Assembly: GCF_030848805.1 (NCBI RefSeq)
Contig: NC_092360.1
Location: 9,610,001 to 9,674,000 of the forward strand
Source: Temnothorax longispinosus
Taxonomy: Eukaryota > Arthropoda > Insecta > Hymenoptera > Formicidae
Direction of reading: 5' to 3'
DNA length: 64,000 nt
The notes below the pieces were generated by a model. The model made no database searches and was not told the DNA's origin. It saw nothing but the letters and a program-made list of their open reading frames with translations. Positions 49,650-59,009 of the stretch are shown one piece after another. A program made the position numbers and the translations under genes. Each line of letters starts with the position of its first letter. The stretch's first letter is position 1.

Positions 49650-50621
49650 GTAACCCTTTGGACCAACGGCTTAACGTCTCTGTCCGAAAGACGGAGCCCA
49701 GTTTTCTCCGCACAAGGGCCTCAATCTTGCACGGAGGGGCGCAGCTTTCGGAAAAACATTCCATGGCTCTAGTGGACTCGAACCTGGTTCCTCAGATTAC
49801 GAGTTAGGCCAGTCAAATTAGACATTGAGGTCGAAAGTGATGCGAACTTTTTTATTCCTTTTTAGGCGTGTAGGGGGTGTTTAGAAAAGCTTATTTCTGA
49901 GTTGTCGGGGTATTTGACCCAGAGCTTTTTGAGGGGGGGGAGGGGAAACTAAAATTTTCGCGGTTTTTTGCATTTATCTCGTTTCGATTAATAGATAGCA
50001 CTTTTTCGCTCGTGAGAAAGTTGTAGGGCTTGAAAAAACGAAGAAAATGAGCGGTGATTCGTTCCGATTCGTCAAAAATTGAGCCCAAGGGAGCCTCTGG
50101 AAGTCGCGCGTGTCGAGCCGAGCGTTTGGAACTCGGCGCGTTTTTCGCTTCTGTCTCTTTTCTGATAAATGCAATCGAAAAATGACTAGTATGAAACTTG
50201 TAGAGGATGAAAATACCTACCATTTGCCGCATATTACATCAAAATTCATTGAATTTTTGGGGTCCTCAATTTTTGGAGGCTTGCCCAGGGGGAGGCTCAA
50301 TTTTTGACGAATCGGAACGAGTCACCGCTCATTTTCTTCGTTTTTTCAAGCCCTACAACTTTCTCACGAGCGAAAAAGTGCTATCTATTAATCGAAACGA
50401 GATAAATGCAAAAAACCGCGAAAATTTTGGTTTTCTCTCCCCCCCTCAAAAAGCTCTGGGTCAAATACCCCGACAACTCAGAAATAAGTTTTTCTAAACA
50501 CCCCCTACACGCCTAAAAAGGAATAAAAAAGTTCGCATCACTTTCGAGCAAAGGCCTTTTTTTTGTCTAATTTGACTGGCCTAAGTCTGGCGCTCTACCA
50601 CTAGACCACACTGCCGCCCTT
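49650..50621 (-). mobile_element. tRNA-derived SINE, interrupted by a fold-back element
   Basis: Read on the minus strand from about 50,621, the sequence GGCGGCAGTGTGGTCTAG and then TGGTAGAGCGCCAGACT carries a tRNA-like 5' part with a pol III A box. After the inserted element (50583-49805) it resumes with CTCGTAATCTG and GGTTCGAGTCC, a B box. Joined across the insertion, CAGACTCGTAATCTG is a perfect anticodon stem-loop with CGT in the anticodon position, so the head resembles tRNA-Thr. The tail (to about 49,650) contains GACGTTAAGCCGTTGGTCC and an oligo-purine/pyrimidine hairpin. Because the tRNA part is followed by an unrelated body, a SINE is more likely than a tRNA gene. Confidence 0.75.
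49805..50583. mobile_element. 779-bp fold-back element inserted in the SINE anticodon loop
   Basis: The ends are TAGGCCAGTCAAATTAGAC and its exact inverse. The arms stay nearly complementary for about 300 bp each, including a G-run of eight or more in one arm facing a C-run in the other, with a central loop of roughly 150-200 bp. A 3-bp duplication AGT flanks it (49802-49804 and 50584-50586); removing element plus one copy restores the SINE exactly. The open frames of 65-113 codons inside are inverted-repeat shadows. TAG...CTA ends with a 3-bp target site would suit a PIF/Harbinger- or CACTA-like mover, but the family is unassigned. Confidence 0.75.
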
Positions 50622-52480
50622 CAATAACCCTGAGAGAACTATTAGATAAATAAGATACTGTCGATAACCTCGCTTATGTTTACGCACTGACAAATAGCAT
50701 ATTACCGCGATAGAGATTACGCATTTCAATGTCACGACCACCAAGGTTTTAAGGAGTTATGCCGAGCGTGGAATTGAATCAAACGCTTGCTTCTTTAAAC
50801 TTTCAACAATAAAAAAATTTATTTTTCCGAGGATACATGTACATTATGTATTATCAAGGGCTATTAAGTAATGTTCCATTCTTGGTCAACAAAATAAATC
50901 ACATAGCTAAATATTATTTTTTGCAATTATTTCTTTACAGTTATATAGATGAATATAGCATTAAAAATTAAATCGAGTCGATTTAATTAAGTGTAGAAGG
51001 AGAGGGGGATTTTACTACTCCAACCGGAACTGTGTTTCAAGTCTGACAAATTTAGTCGGCACACAGCTAAGGTTGGAAGATATGTAAAATAGAAATAAAA
51101 ATAAAACTTTTGCGCATTATTTACCGCGCCTGGTTCTTAGTTAGCCCGTTTTCTATATATTCGTATATCTATATATATATATAATTTCTGTAAATTTTAA
51201 AGCAAATATCTCAGAAACGGGTCAGACAATCGATCGCAAATTTAACTCAGGTTTTTGGGATATATAAGTGCACAATCTCTGTAATTTTCAGCTTTATCCC
51301 TTTATTTTGACACAAGCGATATACATCCTCAAGAAAAGTATCAGAGAAGTAAAGAAATATCGATTTGTTGTGTTGAAATTATTCGATACTCATCCCATAA
51401 GTATCTTACTATTCTTAAAAGAAAAAAAATACACTCAGCGCTGTAAGGAACAACGAAGTATGGCTAAAAGTAACATGTCGATCACGATCGGAACAGGAAG
51501 GAAGTGGAGGAAAACTTCGACTGCACATCCGGAGGTGTGTGGGAACGGACGAACTTGCGAAACAAATTCGCAGTTTCTGGAGTTCAACGGTTGAAATGAT
51601 ACGGCGGCTAGCTTCGAGAACAAGCTTGATAGGGACGACTGCGTCTCGTCACTTTCCACTCGAATTAATGTATTTAACGAACCGTGCAGACGCCCGTTTA
51701 CCGTTAATGCATCCGAAACGATAATCCATTAGCAGAAATAACGGCAAACGATACGATTTATGAAACGATATTACGCTAATGCAATATATAATCTGTGTTA
51801 TTTGCAGACTGCACATGATACAAGTTTACAAAAGAGGTTTATTGAATAAATAAAGTAGCTATGTTTGTTGAATACAACGATAATTTTTGAAGAGCATATT
51901 TACAATCCTATTTACCCGTAAATCCTATAATATAAACATTTTTAGAAAAATGAAGATTATATATATATATAATCTGCAAAAAGTGGGCCCTATAAGCATA
52001 CTTAATTTTTACTTTTCTCTTTTAAATATTTAAAACAATTTGAAAATAATCTCTTCAACTTTTTCATGAACGACGAAACAACTTTTCGTAACACAAATAG
52101 CGAGACAAAAATAATTGTACATAGACATAGTAATATTAACATTAGAGTTTACAACTGAGAAAAAATATTGAGAATGAAAGAATCTCTCGAATACCACAGT
52201 AATAATAAGCTAATAATAATACTATTTATTTTTAGAGAAGGAGATCTGTTTTTGACGCGTTTTCTACGCAACGCATTAACGTAGATTTTGTGATGCATTA
52301 TATATCAGTTCCCATCTGCATAATTTGTAGTAAATAACTAAAAATGCAACGCACACACGCATATATACAATGGAAGATCGCAGGTACTTCTTAGTCGTGC
52401 ATCTTCCTGCAAGTACGCGTAAGTCTGCTACAACAAAGTCCTCGCATAAGATATTATATCAGTTTCTCGCAAGTGTTGTC

Positions 52481-52530
<50 letters not shown>

Positions 52531-52560
52531 TCTCCCTTCCCCCTCTCTATGTCTCTTTCT
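52481..52560 (+). repeat. (TC)n microsatellite, compound
   Basis: A long CT run of about 45 bases passes into an impure pyrimidine tract with CCCTC and TCCCCC interruptions. The strong pyrimidine-only strand could form triplex DNA. Confidence 0.95.
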
Positions 52561-53924
52561 CTCAGCAAACTAACTCGTGATGTGTCTCAAAGTTCGTCCG
52601 TGAGATAGCGCGTTCGCTATTATAAGAGCATTTAATAGCATTCATCCTATTCCCGTACTTGTTTATAAATTGTTCTTTCTCTTTCTCTCTCATTTATATT
52701 GATCGCAGCTGCATCGTGAACATGCTCTAATCTGTAGGCATTTCTGATTGCTCTAGAAAAAACGATTTCAGTCGTCCAAAAAACGCTAATTTGATCGTAC
52801 GGCATTGATTTAAATAATTGTAATTGATTTAAACAATTTAAATTATCTGTTTAGTTTCTTCCTCTTAATCTTTATCTGTACAATCAAAATCTAATAAATT
52901 CAGCTAGAAATTATTGATGTAACGTTCATTAGTATTCAGCAGCAAGAGAGAAATATTATATGCGTTAATAAATTATTTTTGAAAAATGTAGGACAATTTT
53001 GAACAAACTTCTAAGTGTGTCACATAACTATATGTATATTAATATACAGTTAAAAGCTATATATATATATATGTGCTTCGCAAAAGAACGATTGATTACA
53101 TTGTAATATTACATATAAATAGAACAAAATTGATAATAAATAAATAAACCCCAAAGAGAAAAATTAAAAGATAGATGCAAGCGTTTTAAAAATAAACAGA
53201 TTATTATTAAAATTGTAGACTCTGTAATATATATATGTATTTGAGTTATCACAATTGCACGTCGCAAGGTATATGTTAACTAAAGAGATAATCGCGATAA
53301 CAGTTTCTTAGAATTTACGGAGAATATAATGTCGAAGCTAATAATCAACATCGCTTCTCAACATCGCAACTCTTAACTCTACTAAAGAGTTATCGAACTT
53401 TCGCGCGAAAATTTACAGTTTAACGAAAATGACAATTACACAGTTTAACGAAAACAAAAAAAAATCTAAAAGAGAAGAATATTCATGCTTTATGAATATC
53501 CTTATATGATCAATACAATTTCAGTTTTAGAAGTTCTTTATAACATAATCTTAAGAAGTTTGAAGTTAAATTTGTAAAAAGAAGAGCTATTTTAATGTGA
53601 TTCTGTATATAATTCTATGTGACATGCAGTTATTATATAACGAACTAAAAATTTTTCAAAATTAAATAGATTCTTAGAACTTTTAATTTTCAAAAGAGAA
53701 TTATAAACATCATTATATATAAACATTAATTACATTAAACATTATTATAAACTTTTAATTATAAACATCAAAATCAAAATTAATAAAATTTTTGTGTTCA
53801 AATTTGGTTCTGTTTTGTAGGAAGATTATATATTAAGCCATATTAAATATACTATGCGTATATAATTCAACATTGGATTATTGTTTTATTATATTAGTCA
53901 ATTTTGACATCGAATTTATTCTTG

Positions 53925-54034
53925 GGGTGCTTACGAAGAAGCGCTCGGGGTTAGGTTTTGGTATAGTTCACGTAACATATGCTATACCAAAATCTAACCC
54001 CGAGCTAACTCCGAGCCCTTCTTCGTAAGCACCC
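53925..54034. mobile_element. 110-bp hairpin MITE
   Basis: Arms GGGTGCTTACGAAGAAG and the inverse CTTCTTCGTAAGCACCC are perfect, and inner parts (GGGGTTAGGTTTTGGTATA / TATACCAAAATCTAACCCC) pair with one mismatch. The right arm carries an extra CCGAG...GAGC segment. The flanks share TTG. No coding capacity. Confidence 0.65.
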
Positions 54035-56242
54035 TTGGTGACCTAAAAAACTTGCATTAGAAATTTCTGTAAAAATTTGAAATTGAAATTGTATTGAAAC
54101 TGAATAGTATATATTGAAATTTTTAATAATTTTCAAAATCAATAACTGTTTGATAATTGTTCAAATTCGGACAATTATTTCAAAGATATATATGAAATAA
54201 AGTCATATAACTATTCAAATTGTGTTGACTTTTTTTAATAATATTTATTTTTACAAGCTCATATATCTCTTTTGCACTATATGCTAACAAAAATGACAAG
54301 TTACTATAGTGTTCAATTCATTTCGTTCTGTTTCATTGTATATAAAATTATTAGTTATTTAGTCTTATTGTTTGTAATTTCTCGGTTATTATTCTGTATT
54401 AGACACGTTTGGGACATAGCACATTGATCCTAGTTTATGAATTATGGAGAACTAGGTATTTGACCCTATATTTAAATTTTCGTAACTTTTAATAATTATC
54501 ATTAATTTCATGTTTTCGAGAGAGCAATTGTGATTCTTCGTATGTGTAAAACGTAATTGAATAGTAAAATTTAAACAATCAAACAGTCTATGCGAATATA
54601 TCGACGCCTTTTTCCCGTCACGCGGAAAGAAAAACTCGATTCGCATGAGCGAACAGGCTCGTACGCGCAAAGCATCGGGCGTTATGCAACTGCATCATTA
54701 TTTTGACGTAAACGAGTGCGCGAGGGACATGAACAAAAAGAAATGACGGGCTCGAATCTATCGGCCCGGCGCCGCGGCGTATAAACGCCAGCTGTAGCGC
54801 GCGGGCCTTTATTCGTTCACAATAGGCGAAAAGTGTCCTTATCAAACGTGTCAACAGCACGTTCCAAACGCAAAATCCGACCACGCGTGCCGCATCGACT
54901 GCTCGCGCGTGAATTCCACGCAACTTTGTCGTCGTAACGCGGCGCACAGCTTGAACAAACGTATCAATGGAGGTTACGAAAGACGGCAGAATAACGCGAA
55001 TTGTCGGTAGCATGTAGTTACACGCATCAATGCGATATCTCATCACGGAAGTTCTAGGAAAGACCATATTACTGACAATGTCCATATTACTGTCAATCAA
55101 AACTTAAAGTTTAAAATATAAAAACTATACCATACGTTATTGTATTAAATTTCAATAGAATTTTTAACAAGCCTAATTATTGTTATAACGACTAATTAAA
55201 AATAAAAACCAATCCAGTAATTACAAAAAAAAAAAACTTAAAATTCGAGAAACTCGTTTTTCTTTCAGGCCACGTCCATTTTTATTAATAAAGTAGGTAG
55301 AAAGAAGCTATATACAAAGATGACTGCGATTATGGAAAAAATTTAAACAGTAAGTCTTACTAAAACGCATTTCTTAAATGATATACTATTGAAATTAAAC
55401 AAAAAGAATTGAATAAAGTATCGACTTTATAATATAATTATTAATGTCAATAATACATTTACTTTCTTTGTGCTTTTTCTGACCTACCATTAACAGTATT
55501 ACGGACATTAATCAAAATGAACATAATAGTGGTTCTTGATAAATTGCGGATATAACTTCTTCGTTTCTGTATATATTATCTACCGCAACTGTGTTACCTT
55601 AGGATTTTAAAATTTCTAATATACTTGAAACCTTTTAAGAATCTTTTTCATTCTCTCCAATAGTTTTTGTAATACAAACATTGGCTAATAAAATATTCCT
55701 TAAAGCTTTTATCTTACAATCTGTCTTTTGTCTTAAGAAAAAAAAAGAAGTCCTGAACTTCTTCCCGAGACTCTTCTGACACAGTAATAAAAGAACTTAA
55801 CCCTATCTAAATGGATCTTGTCCTATATACAATCCCTTACCCTGCATTCATATTTTTTAGTAACTCTATAGACTTCTTCTTTCGAAAAATCGCATTAATC
55901 ACTACTTTTGATATTAGTATATATGCATATTATTGGGTATTGGCTGTTATATCAAAATTCTGCTCTTTTTAATAAGCAAAGATCCATCTCGAATTAAATT
56001 TTTCAGTTCTTGTCGGTAACTTATAGCGAACACACTTCGATTCAATATGCTACTAGTAACATTGCTTGTCAAGTATATTGTCTCGCGCTGAAAACTATTC
56101 AGTTATTATTCTGATACGTGTAGAGCTTAACGTAAATTAAATAATTATTATATAATTAATCGTTTCAAACATAATTGACGTGATTAAACATAAATTTATT
56201 GGTATTTGTGTATATATATATGTATATATGTACATATACATA

Positions 56243-56503
56243 CAGTAGACCCCTGCATACACGGAGAATGCGTTCCATGTATATGAAGCGTGTTATATTT
56301 ACAAGTCATATAGATTATACATGTCTGGATTATGTAGGTATATATACATATGGAAACACATATTTATAAAAGAAGTAAAGAATTATTATAAAAAATGTCA
56401 AATAAATGTAACGGTAAAATATTTTTTATTTTACTTTAAAACAGACAGATATTAACAATTTTCCGTCCTGTTATACGAATCCGTGTTATATGGAGATCTA
56501 CTG
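56243..56503. mobile_element. pogo/Tigger-like MITE with TA target duplication
   Basis: The 261-bp element starts CAGTAGACCCCTGCATACAC and ends, as the reverse complement, CAGTAGATCTCCATATAACA followed by CGGATTCG. Both ends share CAGTAGA and an ACACGGA block, matching the style of pogo/Tigger (Tc1/mariner superfamily) terminal repeats. TA flanks it on both sides (56241-56242, 56504-56505). The interior is AT-rich and noncoding. Confidence 0.7.
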
Positions 56504-56740
56504 TATATACATATGTAGGATAAAATATATAAAAAATATAGGTGAATGTTTAATATATCAGTAATGTCGCATATTTTTCACAAACAGTCCCTGATTTGAT
56601 CCTCGTGAGTCATGAAAAAAAAATCCAGGAATAGAGAAACGCGTTTTGATGCGTAGTTGGAATAGTAAATTTCCAACTACTCAACTACCTGATGCAACCT
56701 TGCTCTTTTCATTCTCGCAGGAAACAGTAGGATTGGCAAA

Positions 56741-56914
56741 ATGTTGAGAGCTGCGATACGCATGTTGCCGCAGCTCAATGCGAGTCGAAAACAATTGGTA
56801 GCTGTAATGAGATTGGCTACCACCCTGACTGCCTCGCATCAACTGCGCACAAACCGCGCGGCTGATGCATTTCTAGGTGGAGGCTCTACGTCACCACCGA
56901 CGAAACACTATTAG
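56741..56914 (+). CDS. Small ORF (57 aa) with strong start context; possible mitochondrial-type peptide
   Basis: A pyrimidine-rich acceptor (TTTTCATTCTCGCAG|) at 56720 is followed 20 bases later by GGCAAAATG, a near-ideal insect start context. The ORF begins MLRAAIRMLPQLNASRKQLV and continues with Arg/Ala/Thr-rich, acid-poor sequence, which resembles a mitochondrial presequence. It ends SPPTKHY at TAG (56912-56914). Beyond the stop the same frame reads PDWEYQG up to a good donor (CCAAG|GTGAAA, 56933/56934), as if an exon had been interrupted by a stop. It may be a true small protein, an exon of a gene with an unrecognised remainder, or a relic. It lies antisense in the presumed first intron of the large minus-strand gene. 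No family recognised. Confidence 0.35.
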   Translation: MLRAAIRMLPQLNASRKQLVAVMRLATTLTASHQLRTNRAADAFLGGGSTSPPTKHY

Positions 56915-58684
56915 CCTGATTGGGAGTACCAAGGTGAAAACATTTGTTGGTGCGCGATGATCAAACAAGCTCCCTCGTTAATGACGTGTTACGGTCGCAG
57001 CATGAGCCGTTAAACACGGACGGAATATCCAAAGCTGCAGAAATTGAATCTGATTCTACAATTAGACCTGTAAAAGTACAGCGCCGATGAATATTTATAA
57101 AAGCCGATCATCGTAAATACGATTCCGAGTACCCGGCGTGACCAAACTCACTGTGATGATTAATTTTCCAAACGTACTCTGTTGTATTTTTCATTACGGG
57201 AATATTGATAGGGGATTGGATTATCATGTAAATATTGTAAATATATAATAATGTATCAGATGAATTATTATATAATGAATTACACATGCATAATAATCAT
57301 TATTTATTATATATATCAATTATTATACAAAATAACGCATTTGATGTGTATATTAGTATCTCATAAACAAAAGATTCGATTAAAACTCTATTTTGCTTAA
57401 ACCAATTGCGTTGGTTACTTGATTTCTAGTTTGAAGAGGATAATGTGCGTTTTTAAGTATTTTCGATATTTCTTGTAAAAAACATAAAACGAAAGTACCG
57501 AATTCAAGATATTTATTTTACGTCTCGACTCATTTAGATCGAACGAGTTTATTTGCAGGAACGACTGTCCAAGGTAGAACGCTGGAAATTGAAGAAGATG
57601 CGATAAGAGGAGCGCACTTGCACCCTTCGCGTCGTACCGAGGACAAGAATCAAATTCTCAAAAAGTGCGAGATCTTCCTATCAAGATTTTGTTACGAAAA
57701 AAAGAAATCTTCAAAAATTAAAGAAAAGAAAAGAAGACTGAGGCAGGGAATGATACGAGGAGAACAGAATAAGGAGAATGCACTTTGTAACTACGTAAAA
57801 TGGTGCAACAAACGGCGATAGGATATATAACGCGCATTAAATGTTAACGGAAATCGATACTTCCAACCAGGAAAATCTTACTCGTGTGTGTGTGTGTTTG
57901 TACGCGTTATAAAAAATTTGAAACTTCGATCCATCGAACGTAATAAAATTTTCTTTAACGCTGCTTTCGTAACGAGAAGTGTCCTCTGGAGTTGAAAATA
58001 ACTCGCTTGTTTAATGCAGCCGTCGTAGGGTCATTGTCCTCCAGGAGATCAGAAACGGAGGGAGAAAGAAAGAGAACGAGACAAAGTTTTCCGCGAGATG
58101 GAAACGAAGGGAAACAACATTTCTTCCGGTCGTCTACATGCCAAGGGTTAAAAAAAATATATCGTACAATATGTTACAGAAAAAAGTGCAACGAGGTCAA
58201 TTGACGTCGAGGTTCCTCTTCGGACACTCGACGGTTTTCCGCGCATCTCAAATGCCCGCGGAGAAAAAAAAGCTTAATAACGAGAAACAGGAGATGGGGC
58301 GTGCTTGCAACAAAAGGGGATGGGAAAAACGTCTCCGACGAGAAGGAACCAGTTTAATTTCTTTAATCTGGTTTTCCATTTGGACGACTGAGACTTTCTG
58401 CGATGCGAATAAATACGAATGTAAGCAAATTGCCGAGACTCGTGTCTTTTGTCTGTACACCTTTTGCGAGTTTCTGAAGTTAAATAGTATATCGCCGTGA
58501 GATAGTGACGACGTTATTTACGTGAAGCTCGTATTATCTCTGCGCGCTGTCAAGCAAGTTGCAATTATTTCTCGATATTTATTAAGGCAGTGCTAGTTAA
58601 ATATTACTATTAATTAAATACATATTCGTAATTAACGATGATAAAATCAAGGGAGGAATTTCTCTTTCCAGCGGATCCAACGCG

Positions 58685-58685
58685 C

Positions 58686-58730
<45 letters not shown>
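58685..58730 (+). repeat. (CT)n microsatellite in presumed intron 1
   Basis: A pure CT run of about 44 bases lies roughly 135 bp inside the intron downstream of the exon at 58863-59009 (minus strand); on the transcribed strand it is (GA)n. Confidence 0.95.
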
Positions 58731-58734
<4 letters not shown>

Positions 58735-58862
58735 AGGTATCCCGACATCAGAGACATTCCAGAGATTTCCTCTCTGATTGAGATCCGAATCGACTGGTAA
58801 CGAGAAACCGTACAAAGGACGCGAGCGCACGTTTGTGAGGCTATTGATCGTCACTTTCTTAC

Positions 58863-59009
58863 CTGGCGATCCCGGTGTTCCTCCCACACCTGTCGTTTCC
58901 GGAATCCAGCCTCGTCCATGCTCCGGAAGCGCACCGGGTCCGCAGTAGAAGAAAATTGACGTTCTTTCCGCAATTCCGCCAACTGCGCGTAGCGTCTTAA
59001 AGCTTCCAT
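58863..59009 (-). CDS. Probable 5' coding exon (exon 1) of the large minus-strand gene
   Basis: A 49-codon open stretch starts at an ATG (59009-59007) and runs to a strong donor (CGCCAG|GTAAGA), ending in phase 0. The peptide is charged and helix-prone: it opens MEALRRYAQLAELRKERQ and ends FRKRQVWEEHRDRQ, which looks like real coding sequence. I chose the ATG because an in-frame TAA lies about 30 bases upstream with no convincing acceptor between, so this looks like a first coding exon. The ATG context is weak (C at -3). No family recognised. Membership in the gene at 32.2-47.5 kb is inferred from strand and position; the next candidate exon is over 11 kb away. It could be an alternative first exon or belong to another gene. 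Confidence 0.5.

Larger units (their letters stand above)
47573..58862. other. Presumed intron between exons 1 and 2 (minus-strand gene)
   Basis: An 11-kb AT-rich interval carrying the transposon cluster (49.2-50.6, 53.9, 56.2 kb), two microsatellites and the 57-codon plus-strand ORF. A 160-codon minus frame at 54.6-55.1 kb lies in a local CpG-rich patch and is not convincing. Confidence 0.45.

Noticed and set aside
49891..50497. Frames of 96 and 113 codons sharing TAHFLRFFKPYNFLTSEKV
   Set aside because: The same peptide appears on both strands because the two arms are an inverted repeat; not a duplicated gene.
50586..50621. tRNA gene
   Set aside because: The tRNA-Thr-like head is split by an insertion and continues into an unrelated body, so it is a SINE rather than a functional tRNA gene.
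54618..55100. 160-codon minus-strand frame
   Set aside because: Peptide has no recognisable motif or composition typical of a protein and sits in a local CpG-rich patch; no supporting splice sites.
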